57,942 bases of DNA from the NCBI RefSeq assembly GCF_900113735.1, contig NZ_FOQM01000048.1, forward strand, positions 1 through 57,942, written 5' to 3'. This DNA comes from Bradyrhizobium sp. Gha (lineage in GTDB: Bacteria > Pseudomonadota > Alphaproteobacteria > Rhizobiales > Xanthobacteraceae). Positions 34,750 to 43,675 of this stretch are shown here, piece by piece. A program made the translations under genes and the position numbers. Each line of letters starts with the position of its first letter. Positions within the stretch are counted from its first letter, which is position 1. Under the pieces are notes generated by a model. It did no database searches, had not been told where the DNA came from, and saw nothing but the letters and a program-made list of their open reading frames with translations.

Positions 34750-36825
34750 TCAGGCCTCACCCTCCTTCCATCCGATCTTCTCCTTCAGAAACTGAAACCC
34801 GAGCACCTGGAAACCGGCGCGCTCCTTGTTGTCCTTGCCGTAGCCGTGGCCGCCGGCTTCAGGCTCGTAGAACCAGGCCTCATAGCCCATCGCCCGCAGC
34901 TTGGCCGCCATCTTGCGCGCGTGGCCGGGATGGACACGGTCGTCGCGCCGCGTGGTGGCGATCAGGATCGGCGGATAGGGCTGGCCGGGCTTTGCGCTGT
35001 GATAGGCCGAGTAGGTCTTGAGCCATTCCCACTCTTCCGGCTTGTCGGGGTCGCCATATTCCGCAATCCAGCTCGCGCCCGCAAGCAGCTTTGTGTAGCG
35101 GCGCATGTCGATCAGCGGGATGGTGCAGAACAGCGCGCCGAAACGCTCGGGGTACCGCACCAGCATGTTGGTGATGAGGATGCCGCCGTTCGATCCGCCC
35201 TGGGCTGCGATGCGGTTCGGCCTGGTCACGCCGCGGCGGACGAGGTCGGCTGCGACCGCCGCGAAATCGTCGTGCGACAGCTTCTTGCCGGCGTAACGGC
35301 CGGCATCGTGCCAGCGCGTGCCGAACTCGCCGCCGCCGCGCAGGTTCGCTTGTACGGTCGTGCCGCCGCGCTCCAGCCACAGCTTGCCGAGCGCGGAATT
35401 GTATTGCGGCTTCACGGCGAGGCCGAAGCCGCCATAGGCGCTCATGTAAACAGGCGCATCCCCTGACACGCCGGCGGGTCCGGTCTGCACATAGGGAATG
35501 CGCTCGCCGTCGACAGAGATCGCCTCGTGTTGCGTGACGACGAGGCCGTCCGTGTTGAAGATCTTCGGTGCCTGTTTCAGGACAACAGGGCTTTCGACGC
35601 CGCGCTCGATCAGCATCAACGACGGCGGCGTCAGCGGGTCCTGCACATTGGCGAGCAGGCCGCCGTTGCTCTCGGATTCATGATGGTCGAAGCGCCACAC
35701 GTCGACGACGCCGATCCCGGGGAGGCCGCGCAGCGTCTCACGTTTCCAGCCCGCCGGCGATGGCGCGCAGATCTCGAATACCGGCCGCAACTCGTCGAGA
35801 ATCGACAGGAGCAGTCTGCCGTCGGCCCAGAAAAATCCCTGAAGCGCGCGCCGCTCGCCTGGTGCGAACACGGTCGTGAAGTTGCGATCGCCGGCGAGAA
35901 AGGCCGACAGCGAAATTCCGAGCACGCTGTCGGCGGCGTAGGTGACACCGCCGACGGTCCATGCCGAGCGCAGCTTGATGGCGAACCAGTCGCGGTGAGC
36001 TTGCAGCCAGATATCCGGGGGCAAGTCGAGCTTGACGGTCGCGCCGTTCTCGGTGCCGAGCCAGACGTCGAAATTGAAGAAGTCGAGCCGGTCAACGAAC
36101 CAGACCCGCGGCGTTTCGGCGGTGCGATCGACGTCGCAAGAGGCGCTCATGCGGTCTGGCCTCGTCTCGAACACCACGCGCGCGTTCTCGATCGCCTCGC
36201 CGCGCCGCCACAACCGCACGGTCCGGGCATAGCCGGAGGTCGTCTGCATCTTCGCGCCGCCATAAGCGCTCGATAGCAGCACCGTGTCGGCATCGACCCA
36301 TTCAACGCTCCCTTTGGCTTCCGGCAGCGTGAAGCCTCCGGCAACGAAACTCTTGGCGTTGAGGTCGAACTCCCGCATGGTGACGGCATCGCTACCGCCG
36401 CATGACAGGCTCAGGATCGTCTGCGGGGCATCGCCCGGAAGCGAACTCGACCAGCTGAGAAGCCAGTCCTCGCCTTCGTCCGCCGCGAGCTTGTCGATAT
36501 CGAGCAGCGTTTCCCAGGACGGCGCTGTTTTGCGAAATTCCGCCATCGTGGTGCGCCGCCACAGACCACGCGGATTGTTCGCGTCCTTCCAGAGATTGTA
36601 GAGCAGGCCGTCGCTGCGGCCGACATAGGGGATGTTGTCCGATCGGTCGTAGATCGCCGCAAGGATGGCCGTGTCGCGCTCGAACGCCGCGCCGCCGAAT
36701 TCCAGCAGCGTCCGCTGGTTCTGCCGCGCGACGAAATCGAGCGCGCGGGCGCCGTCGATCTCCTCCAGCCAGATCCAGGGATCGTCATCGGGAGCTTGAA
36801 CCGTGGGCCTGCTATCGACGGGCAT
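34750..36825 (-). CDS. Prolyl oligopeptidase-type serine peptidase (S9A)
   Basis: Cytoplasmic peptidase with an N-terminal beta-propeller and a C-terminal alpha/beta-hydrolase domain, 691 residues. The catalytic triad is visible: S545 in GGSNGG, Asp 628 or 629 in RRDDRVHPGHARK, and H660 in GGHGYG. The N-terminal DDPWIWLEEIDGARALDFV is typical. The ATG at 36825 has GGGAG upstream; a TTG at 36840 is less likely. No signal peptide is seen. Substrates of this family are short peptides, often proline-containing. Confidence 0.92.
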   Translation of the reverse strand: MPVDSRPTVQAPDDDPWIWLEEIDGARALDFVARQNQRTLLEFGGAAFERDTAILAAIYDRSDNIPYVGRSDGLLYNLWKDANNPRGLWRRTTMAEFRKTAPSWETLLDIDKLAADEGEDWLLSWSSSLPGDAPQTILSLSCGGSDAVTMREFDLNAKSFVAGGFTLPEAKGSVEWVDADTVLLSSAYGGAKMQTTSGYARTVRLWRRGEAIENARVVFETRPDRMSASCDVDRTAETPRVWFVDRLDFFNFDVWLGTENGATVKLDLPPDIWLQAHRDWFAIKLRSAWTVGGVTYAADSVLGISLSAFLAGDRNFTTVFAPGERRALQGFFWADGRLLLSILDELRPVFEICAPSPAGWKRETLRGLPGIGVVDVWRFDHHESESNGGLLANVQDPLTPPSLMLIERGVESPVVLKQAPKIFNTDGLVVTQHEAISVDGERIPYVQTGPAGVSGDAPVYMSAYGGFGLAVKPQYNSALGKLWLERGGTTVQANLRGGGEFGTRWHDAGRYAGKKLSHDDFAAVAADLVRRGVTRPNRIAAQGGSNGGILITNMLVRYPERFGALFCTIPLIDMRRYTKLLAGASWIAEYGDPDKPEEWEWLKTYSAYHSAKPGQPYPPILIATTRRDDRVHPGHARKMAAKLRAMGYEAWFYEPEAGGHGYGKDNKERAGFQVLGFQFLKEKIGWKEGEA

Positions 36826-37008
36826 GAACGAAACTCCCAAAAAGTCGCGGCGGGATAGGATTTGATCGAGCGCAAGCCGTCAAGAGCGGGGGCCGCTATC
36901 ATCGGCCCGACTGCGTCGGAGGCATGGCCTGCGCCCGTTTGCGCCGGTTGCCCGGCCCTTTCGGCCTCTCCATAGTGCCGGGAATCAACAAGGCCCTTCC
37001 GGGCGGAA

Positions 37009-38262
37009 ATGCCGATGATCGACGTGACAGCAGCCAATGAGATCGCCGACGACGCTCGCGTGCGTGCCAACGTGGTGCGCCTTGCCGCCGCGCAGGCGCT
37101 GACGGGTGCCAATTCGGCTGTGATCTTCGCCACCGGTTCGATCGTCGGCGCTACGCTGGCGCCCGACATGTCGCTCGCGACCGTGCCGTTGTCCATGTAC
37201 GTCGTCGGGCTCGCGGCCGGCACGCTGCCGACAGGCGCGATCTCGCGCCGCTTCGGCCGCCGCTGCGCCTTCGTCATCGGCACGGGCCTCGGTGCGCTCA
37301 CCGGCCTGATCGGCTCGTTCGCGATCCTGCACGCCTCCTTCGCACTGTTTTGTCTGGCGACCTTCCTCGGCGGCCTCTACGGCTCCGTGGCGCAATCCTA
37401 TCGCTTCGCGGCCGCCGACGGCGCCAGCGCGGCCGACCGGCCGAAAGCCGTGTCGTGGGTGATGGCGGGCGGCGTGTTCGCCGGTGTGCTCGGTCCGCAG
37501 CTCGTGCAATGGACCATGAACGTCTGGTCGCCTTATCTGTTCGCCTTCAGCTTCCTGGTCCAGGCCGTGGTTGCGCTTGTCGCGATGGGCATCGTCGCCG
37601 GCGTCGATATGCCGAAGCCCGCGCCGGCGGATCTGCATGGTGGCCGGCCGCTGCTGACCATCGTGACCCAGCCGCGCTTCATCGCGGCCGCGCTCTGCGG
37701 CGTCATCGCCTATCCCATGATGAACCTGGTGATGACCTCGGCGCCGCTCGCCATGAAGATGTGCGGCTTAAGCCTCTCCGATTCCAATTTCGGAATTCAA
37801 TGGCACATCGTCGCGATGTACGGGCCGAGCTTCTTCACCGGCGCGCTGATCGCCCGCTTCGGCGCACCCAGAATCGTTGCCGCCGGATTGCTGCTGGAAG
37901 CAGGCGCCGCCTGCATCGGTCTCTCCGGCATCACCGCGCTGCATTTCTGGGCGACGCTGATCGTGCTCGGCATGGGCTGGAACTTCTCCTTCATCGGCGC
38001 GTCCGCGCTGGTGCTGGAGACGCACCGGCCGCAGGAGCGCAACAAGGTGCAGGCCTTCAACGATTTCCTCGTATTCGGCATGATGGCGATCGGCTCGTTC
38101 TCATCGGGGCAGCTGCTTGCGAATTACGGCTGGTCCGCGGTGAACACGGTGGTGTTCCCGCCTGTTGCCATCGGCCTCGTCGCGCTCTCGCTGGCGTCCT
38201 GGGCCCGCCGCCGCAGGGCGCGGCTCGAGGCCGCGCTCGGCGAGTTCCCGGATGCGATTTGA
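37009..38262 (+). CDS. MFS transporter of unknown substrate
   Basis: Twelve-helix major facilitator, 417 residues, with an unusually long N-terminal cytoplasmic tail and Ala/Gly-rich helices. The loop between helices 2 and 3 is SRRFGRRCAFVIGTGLG, a form of the A-motif, and SYRFAAADGASAADRPKAVSWVMAGG lies at helices 4-5. Two close ATGs (37009, 37015) are possible starts. It is divergent from the S9A peptidase gene. No substrate can be proposed. Confidence 0.82.
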   Translation: MPMIDVTAANEIADDARVRANVVRLAAAQALTGANSAVIFATGSIVGATLAPDMSLATVPLSMYVVGLAAGTLPTGAISRRFGRRCAFVIGTGLGALTGLIGSFAILHASFALFCLATFLGGLYGSVAQSYRFAAADGASAADRPKAVSWVMAGGVFAGVLGPQLVQWTMNVWSPYLFAFSFLVQAVVALVAMGIVAGVDMPKPAPADLHGGRPLLTIVTQPRFIAAALCGVIAYPMMNLVMTSAPLAMKMCGLSLSDSNFGIQWHIVAMYGPSFFTGALIARFGAPRIVAAGLLLEAGAACIGLSGITALHFWATLIVLGMGWNFSFIGASALVLETHRPQERNKVQAFNDFLVFGMMAIGSFSSGQLLANYGWSAVNTVVFPPVAIGLVALSLASWARRRRARLEAALGEFPDAI

Positions 38263-38399
38263 ATTGGCGGCAGGCTGTCAGCAGCGTTGACGGTTCGATC
38301 GCGGTCGAAGTGATTTTCGGACGTCGGGTTGTTACATGATGCTCGTCATGAACAGGCGAGCGTGAAGGCGCTCGCGGGGGAAAGCAAGGACAAGCGCAA

Positions 38400-39638
38400 A
38401 TGCTGGACAATCCCCGCTCCACCACGTCAATCGACGAATCCTCGCTCCGCTACGAAGGCTGGCGCATCGTCGCGGTCTGCTTCCTGCTCGCGACCTTCGG
38501 CTGGGGTCTCGGCTTCTATGGCCAGAGCGTCTATGTCGCCGAGCTGCAGCGCGCACGGGGCTGGCCAACATCGCTGATCTCGTCGGGCACGACGTTCTTC
38601 TACCTGTTCGGCGCGCTGCTGGTCGTCTTCGTCGGCGAAGCCGTGCGAAAATACGGCCCACGCATCTGCCTCGTCGCCGGCACGCTGGCGATGGCGGCAG
38701 CCGGCGTTGCGATCGGCGCGGTGCGCGAGCCCTGGCAGCTTTATTTCGCCGATGCCGTACTCGCCTTCGGCTGGGCCGGCACCAGTCTGGCCATGATCAC
38801 CAACACGATCAGCCTCTGGTTCGACCACAAGCGCGGCATGGCGATCAGCCTCGCGCTCAATGGTGCCAGCTTTGGCGGCATCGTCGGCGTGCCGCTGCTG
38901 GTGGTGATGATCAACCATATCGGGTTTGCGAACGCCATGTTCGCGACATCGGGCGCGATGCTGGTGCTGCTGCTACCGGTCATCCTCGTAGTTGTCGGCC
39001 GGCCGCCCGATCTCCACGGCTGGCAGGCGGCTGCGAAGGTGAAGCCGCAATCATCGACACAAATCCGCTGCTGGGCGCTGCGCGATATCGGCTTCCTCAC
39101 GGTGACGATTGCCTTCGCGCTGGTGCTGTTCGCGCAGGTCGGCTTCATCGTGCACTTGATCTCGTTCCTCGATCCCGTGATCGGCCGTGAGCGCGCCGCC
39201 GCAGCGGTTGCGGTGCTCACGGCGATGGCGGTGATCGGCCGGGTGCTGTTCTCGATGGTGATCGACCGCCTCAACCAGCGGCTCGCTTCCGCCCTGTCAT
39301 TCCTGAGCCAGGCCGCCGCGCTGTGCGTCGTCATCAATCTGCACAATGATTACGTGCTGATCGCCGCGTGCGCCGTGTTCGGCTTCTCCGTCGGCAATCT
39401 CATCACGCTGCCGTCGCTGATCGTGCAGCAAGAGTTCGACAGCGCCGCGTTCGGCGTGCTGATCAGCCTCAACACCGCGATCAACCAGGTGACGTACGCG
39501 TTCGGCCCCGGCGTCGTCGGGGCGTTGCGGGATTGGTCCGGCGGCTACGCGCTGCCGTTCTATCTCTGCATCGCGCTCGAGGTGATCGCGGCAGCGCTGA
39601 TCATGGTGCGGGGTACCAGCCACACGAAAACTGCGTAG
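38400..39638 (+). CDS. MFS transporter, monocarboxylate-porter-like
   Basis: Twelve-helix major facilitator, 412 residues. The N-terminal FGWGLGFYGQSVYVAELQRARGW and helix 4-5 region (TNTISLWFDHKRGMAISLALNGASFGG) resemble the monocarboxylate/oxalate:formate-type porters, in which W-F-x-x-x-R-G-x-A is characteristic. AGGA lies ten bases before the ATG. The TAG stop at 39636-39638 is inside the left arm of a family A palindrome, so the repeat defines the end of this protein. Confidence 0.83.
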   Translation: MLDNPRSTTSIDESSLRYEGWRIVAVCFLLATFGWGLGFYGQSVYVAELQRARGWPTSLISSGTTFFYLFGALLVVFVGEAVRKYGPRICLVAGTLAMAAAGVAIGAVREPWQLYFADAVLAFGWAGTSLAMITNTISLWFDHKRGMAISLALNGASFGGIVGVPLLVVMINHIGFANAMFATSGAMLVLLLPVILVVVGRPPDLHGWQAAAKVKPQSSTQIRCWALRDIGFLTVTIAFALVLFAQVGFIVHLISFLDPVIGRERAAAAVAVLTAMAVIGRVLFSMVIDRLNQRLASALSFLSQAAALCVVINLHNDYVLIAACAVFGFSVGNLITLPSLIVQQEFDSAAFGVLISLNTAINQVTYAFGPGVVGALRDWSGGYALPFYLCIALEVIAAALIMVRGTSHTKTA

Positions 39639-39751
39639 AGTGGGTTAGCGCTGCAGATGCGCGAAGCGCATCTGCTCGGCGTAACCCACCACTGTTCATC
39701 TCTGCGGAAATAGAAGAGGTGGGTTACGCCTTCGGCTAACCCCACCCTACG
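39634..39751. repeat. Nested palindromic repeat, family A copy 2
   Basis: The same plan as the copy at 304-413: a left arm (GTAGAGTGGGTTAGC), inner GTAACCCACCA and AGGTGGGTTAC arms, and a right arm GGCTAACCCCACCCTAC. An internal hairpin GCAGATGCGC-GAA-GCGCATCTGC (39653-39675) is perfect. The left arm contains the stop codon of the upstream MFS gene. Confidence 0.85.
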
Positions 39752-39768
39752 CATTCATCGCGGTGGAC

Positions 39769-40263
39769 TCACCCCTCCCGCTGTCTCAGCAACGCCTCCA
39801 CATCGAGCCGCTTGGTAAACATCGCGAGCTTCCCATCCGGCCCGAACGGCCATTGCTCCCGCGGCTTGTCCCAATACAGCTCGACGCCATTCTCGTCGGG
39901 GTCGCGCAAATACAGCGCCTCGGACACGCCATGATCGCTCGCGCCATCCAGCGCAATCCCCGCCGTCAGCACCCGGTGCAGCGCATCCGCCAGCGCCGGG
40001 CGCGTCGGATAGAGAATCGCGGTGTGAAACAGGCCGGTCGTGCCCGGCGGCGGCGGCGAGCCGCCCTTGCTTTCCCAGGTGTTGAGGCCGATGTGGTGAT
40101 GATAGCCGCCGGCCGAGATGAAGGCCGCGCCCGAGCCCATCCGCTGCATCAGCTCGAAGCCGAGCACGCCGCAATAGAAGCCGAGCGCGCGATCGAGATC
40201 GGCGACCTTGAGGTGGACGTGGCCGATGCGGGTCCCCGCGGCGACGGGTGATATTGGCGACAT
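39769..40263 (-). CDS. VOC-family (glyoxalase/extradiol dioxygenase fold) protein
   Basis: A 164-residue metal-binding protein of two beta-alpha-beta-beta-beta units. Likely metal ligands are H15 (IGHVHLKVADLDRALGFY), a His in the YHHHIGLNTWES segment, and the Glu of DENGVELYWD. The spacing and the LYLRDPDENGVELYWD end resemble CatE-type catechol 2,3-dioxygenase-like proteins. That activity is not certain because no aromatic-degradation genes adjoin it. It starts with ATG at 40263. Confidence 0.85.
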   Translation of the reverse strand: MSPISPVAAGTRIGHVHLKVADLDRALGFYCGVLGFELMQRMGSGAAFISAGGYHHHIGLNTWESKGGSPPPPGTTGLFHTAILYPTRPALADALHRVLTAGIALDGASDHGVSEALYLRDPDENGVELYWDKPREQWPFGPDGKLAMFTKRLDVEALLRQREG

Positions 40264-40355
40264 GTGGCTGCTCCGTGTCTGAACCTCACTTATGCCGGGG
40301 ATCGGAACAGCGCCATGGCCTGATCCCGAAACCCAGCGTTTCCAAATGTGAAAAC

Positions 40356-40901
40356 TTAGGTCAGCTCCGGCGTCTCACCCTCCGGCAGCTCGAACTCGAA
40401 CGTGTTCAGCGTCATCGACACCATGGTGTAATAGCCGCACAGGCCGATCACCTCGACCACGCCGCGCTCGCTCAGCAATGCAACGGCTGCATCGTAGAGG
40501 CCCTTCTCGACGCCGTGCCCCTCGTGCAGCGACTTCGCGAGATCGTAGATCATCTCAGCCTTGGGATCGTCAAACTCAGGCGTACGGCGATCACGGATCG
40601 CATCGATGATCTCGGGCTTCATGCCGCCCGCCAGCGCGAGGCGCTTGTGCGCATACCATTCGTAATGCGCGGTCCAGTGCCGCGCCGTGACCAGGATCGC
40701 GATCTCCGACAGCTTCGCCGGAAACATCGTGTCATAGCGCAGCACCTCGCCGAGCCGCGTGGCGTGACGGGCCATGTCGGGGCTGTTGAGCCAGGCCATC
40801 ATCGGCGCCGGTGGCTTGCCGCGTTTGCCGGCGATCGACTCGTCATAGGTCTGCCGCTGGCTCTCACTCATTTCGCCAGGCGAAAGAAGTTTCAGGCGCA
40901 T
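40356..40901 (-). CDS. Carboxymuconolactone decarboxylase-like (AhpD-fold) protein
   Basis: A 181-residue helical protein of the CMD superfamily. The conserved region reads KLSEIAILVTARHWTAHYEW with Y-A-H following (E66, H79, E81, H85). The Cys-x-x-Cys pair of AhpD peroxidases is absent, so a redox role is unlikely; the motif is closer to the gamma-carboxymuconolactone decarboxylase type. GAGGAAAC precedes the ATG at 40901. It is divergent from the acyl-CoA dehydrogenase gene at 41039 with a 137-base shared spacer, and joint control with that operon is possible. Confidence 0.85.
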   Translation of the reverse strand: MRLKLLSPGEMSESQRQTYDESIAGKRGKPPAPMMAWLNSPDMARHATRLGEVLRYDTMFPAKLSEIAILVTARHWTAHYEWYAHKRLALAGGMKPEIIDAIRDRRTPEFDDPKAEMIYDLAKSLHEGHGVEKGLYDAAVALLSERGVVEVIGLCGYYTMVSMTLNTFEFELPEGETPELT

Positions 40902-41038
40902 TGTCGTTTCCTCTTTGTTTTCAAGCACCGTCGTGGTCCCGACTATAGCTGAATGCGGGCTGCGGAAGTGGTTGAATTCCACGGTGCGATGGCCCAGAGT
41001 CGCGCCCAACAAATCTGATGTGACTGATGGAAGCGACC

Positions 41039-42238
41039 ATGAGCGAGACTGAAACCGCCGATCTCGAACAATTCCGCAAGGAGACGCGGGCTTGGCTGGA
41101 AGCCAATTGCCCGCCGGAAATGCGCAAGCCCGCGACTGCTGATGCCGATGTGTTCTGGGGCGGGCGCAACGCAAAATTCTCCTCCGAGCCGCAGCGCATC
41201 TGGTTCGAGCGGATGCGGGACAAGGGCTGGACCGTGCCTGATTGGCCCAGGGAATATGGCGGTGGTGGTCTCAGCCCCGCCGAGCACAAGGTGCTGCGTT
41301 CCGAGATGGCCAGGATCGGCGCGCGTCCGCCGCTGTCGAGCTTCGGCATCTGGATGCTCGGGCCGGCGCTGCTGAAATACGGCAACGAGGCGCAGAAGAA
41401 AGAGCATCTGCCAAAAATCGCGGCGGGCCTGATCCGCTGGTGCCAGGGATATTCCGAGCCGAACGCCGGCTCCGATCTGGCCTCGCTGCAGACCCGCGCC
41501 GAAAGCGATGGCGACGATTTCGTCATCACGGGCTCGAAGATCTGGACCTCCTACGCCAACTACGCCGACTGGATCTTCTGCCTCGTCCGCACCGATCCCA
41601 CGGCGAAGAAGCACGACGGCATCAGCTTCATCCTGTTCGACATGACCTCGAAGGGCGTCACCACCAAGCCGATCCTGCTGATCTCAGGCTATTCGCCGTT
41701 CTGCGAAACCTTCTTCGACGGCGTCCGCGTGCCGAAATCGCACGTGGTCGGCACCGTCAACCGCGGTTGGGACGTCGCCAAATATCTGCTGCAGCACGAG
41801 CGCGCGATGATTTCGGGCATGGGCGAACGTGGCGTCGGCCGTCCGCTCGGTCAGATCGCCGCGGATTCCGTCGGCTCCGATGCGCTGGGGCGGCTCGACG
41901 ATTCCATGCTGCGCGGCCAGATCGCGACCTTCGACGTCGATGAAGCCGCGCTCGCGGCTTGCGCCGAGCGCGCCGTCGATCTTGCCAAGGCGGGGCAGGC
42001 GCATCCGGCGTTCTCCTCGGCGATGAAATATTACGGCACCGAGCTCAACAAGCGCCGCTACGAGATCCTGATGTCGGCCGGCGGCGTCGATGCGCTGGAA
42101 TGGGAGAGCGAGCGCTCGCGGCAGGGCGCCCGCCCGCGCGCCTGGCTACGCACCAAGGCCAACTCGATCGAGGGCGGCACGTCCGAGGTCATGCTCGGCA
42201 TCGTCGCCAAACGCATCCTGGATTTGCCGGGGGCGTAA
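41039..42238 (+). CDS. Acyl-CoA dehydrogenase, likely catalytic subunit of a heteromeric enzyme
   Basis: FAD-dependent dehydrogenase making the first double bond in beta-oxidation of a CoA ester, 399 residues. Typical sequence includes WCQGYSEPNAGSDLASLQT, the FAD loop GSKIWTSYANYADW, and near the C-terminus KANSIEGGTSEVMLGIVAKR, in which the Glu of IEGGT occupies the catalytic-base position. I take the ATG at 41039 with GGAAG before it; one at 41027 adds four residues. A second dehydrogenase gene follows 130 bases downstream; the pair resembles two-subunit dehydrogenases such as pimeloyl-CoA (PimC/PimD) and steroid side-chain types. Confidence 0.9.
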   Translation: MSETETADLEQFRKETRAWLEANCPPEMRKPATADADVFWGGRNAKFSSEPQRIWFERMRDKGWTVPDWPREYGGGGLSPAEHKVLRSEMARIGARPPLSSFGIWMLGPALLKYGNEAQKKEHLPKIAAGLIRWCQGYSEPNAGSDLASLQTRAESDGDDFVITGSKIWTSYANYADWIFCLVRTDPTAKKHDGISFILFDMTSKGVTTKPILLISGYSPFCETFFDGVRVPKSHVVGTVNRGWDVAKYLLQHERAMISGMGERGVGRPLGQIAADSVGSDALGRLDDSMLRGQIATFDVDEAALAACAERAVDLAKAGQAHPAFSSAMKYYGTELNKRRYEILMSAGGVDALEWESERSRQGARPRAWLRTKANSIEGGTSEVMLGIVAKRILDLPGA

Positions 42239-42246
42239 GGCTTTCC

Positions 42247-42326
42247 GTCGTTCCGGGGCGGTCCGCAGGACCGAACCCGGAACCTCGAGATTCCGGGTTC
42301 GATGCTGCGCATCGCCCCGGAATGAC
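42247..42326. repeat. Palindromic repeat, family C copy 2, between two dehydrogenase genes
   Basis: The ends GTCGTTCCGGGGCG (42247-42260) and CGCCCCGGAATGAC (42313-42326) pair, with the same inner CCGGAA/TTCCGG arms around CTCGAG as the copy at 19966. It fills most of the 130-base gap between the two acyl-CoA dehydrogenase genes. Confidence 0.85.
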
Positions 42327-42368
42327 ACCAACAATAAGCACTTCGCTAGCTGCTAGAGATTCAAGATC

Positions 42369-43508
42369 ATGGCCCTCGTCCTCACCGAAGAACAATCGAT
42401 GCTCCGCGACAGCGCGCGCGGGCTGATCAGCGACAAGGCGCCGGTGTCGCACCTGCGCAGCTTGCGCGATTCCAAAGATCCCACCGGCTTCTCCAAGGAG
42501 CTGTGGCATTCCTTCGCCGAGATGGGCTTTGCCGGCTTGCTCGTGCCGGAAGAGTTCGGTGGCAGCGGTCTCGGCTTCATGGAGGCCGGAATCGTCATGG
42601 AGGAGATCGGCCGCACCCTGATGCCGTCACCCTTCCTCGCCACCTCGGTGGTCGCGGCCTCGGCCCTGAACCGCGGCGGCAATGCCGCGCAGAAGTCGGA
42701 ATATCTGCCGAAGGTTTCCAACGGCTCCCTGCTTGCGACGCTCGCGATCGACGAAGGCGCCAAGCATCGTCCGCTGCAGACGAACTTGCAGGCTGTCCGC
42801 GCCGGCAACGGTTTCAAGCTGTCCGGTGCCAAGGCGCTGGTGGTTGACGGCCACGTCGCCGATCTCTTCATCGTTGCCGCGCGCACGGCCGGATCGGCCG
42901 GCGAGCGCGAGGGGCTCACGCTGTTCCTGGTCAATCCCAAGGTCAAGGGGGTGTCGATCGAGCGCACCATCATGGTCGACGCGCACAATGCGGCGCGGAT
43001 CGAGCTCGCCAATGTCGAGGTCAACGCCGACAGCGTGCTCGGCGAAGTCGATCAGGGCGCCGCTCTGCTCGACGGCGTGCTGGATATCGGCCGCGGCGCC
43101 GTCGCCGCCGAAATGGTCGGACTCAGCGATGAAGTGTTCAACCGCACCGTCGAGTATCTCAAGAGCAGAAAGCAGTTCGGCAAGCTGATCGGCGAATTCC
43201 AGGCGCTGCAGCACCGCGCAGCGCAACTCTACATCGACGTCGAGATCACCCGCGCCGCGACCATGAAGGCGCTGCAGGCGTTGGATGGCGATGTCGCCAA
43301 GGCCGCCTCAGCCGTCGCCGTGGCAAAAGCCCGCGCCGGCACCACCGCCACCCGCGCGGTGCAGGAAGGCGTGCAGATGCACGGCGGCATGGGCATGACC
43401 GACCAGTTCGACATCGGCTTCTTCATGAAGCGCGCACGGGTGTGCGAGGAACTGTTCGGCGATGCGAACTACCACACCGAGCAGCTGGCGCGGGCGCGGG
43501 GGTATTGA
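42369..43508 (+). CDS. Acyl-CoA dehydrogenase-like subunit, probably non-catalytic partner
   Basis: A 379-residue protein with the dehydrogenase fold. The N-terminal helices contain LVPEEFGGSGLGFMEAGIVMEEIG, the middle shows VDGHVADLFIVAAR, and the C-terminal helical domain has SRKQFGKLIGEFQALQHR, with R and Q-H-R positions conserved, and QMHGGMGMTDQF. Where the catalytic Glu motif (I-x-E-G-T) would stand the sequence reads CEELFGDANYHTEQ, so the base appears lost. In heterotetrameric dehydrogenases one subunit commonly lacks it while still helping bind FAD. It probably acts with the product of 41039-42238. Confidence 0.86.
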   Translation: MALVLTEEQSMLRDSARGLISDKAPVSHLRSLRDSKDPTGFSKELWHSFAEMGFAGLLVPEEFGGSGLGFMEAGIVMEEIGRTLMPSPFLATSVVAASALNRGGNAAQKSEYLPKVSNGSLLATLAIDEGAKHRPLQTNLQAVRAGNGFKLSGAKALVVDGHVADLFIVAARTAGSAGEREGLTLFLVNPKVKGVSIERTIMVDAHNAARIELANVEVNADSVLGEVDQGAALLDGVLDIGRGAVAAEMVGLSDEVFNRTVEYLKSRKQFGKLIGEFQALQHRAAQLYIDVEITRAATMKALQALDGDVAKAASAVAVAKARAGTTATRAVQEGVQMHGGMGMTDQFDIGFFMKRARVCEELFGDANYHTEQLARARGY

Positions 43509-43516
43509 TCTGCTCA

Positions 43517-43657
43517 CGTAGGGTGGGTTAGCGCTGCAGAAGCGCGAAGCGCATCTGCTGGGCGTAACCCACCAACTTTGTTCGGCGAACGCGGAAGCAT
43601 GGTGGGTTACGCCCCGTAATTGCGCTTCGCGCAATTGCAGCGATAACCCACCCTACG
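43517..43657. repeat. Nested palindromic repeat, family A copy 3
   Basis: CGTAGGGTGGGTTAGC at the left and ATAACCCACCCTACG at the right, with inner GTAACCCACCA and TGGTGGGTTAC arms. Two internal hairpins are present, including TTGCGC-TTC-GCGCAA at 43619-43635. It lies between convergent genes (dehydrogenase and binding protein) and may double as terminator. Confidence 0.85.
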
Positions 43658-43675
43658 AGGGTCTCGCCGCGAAGC

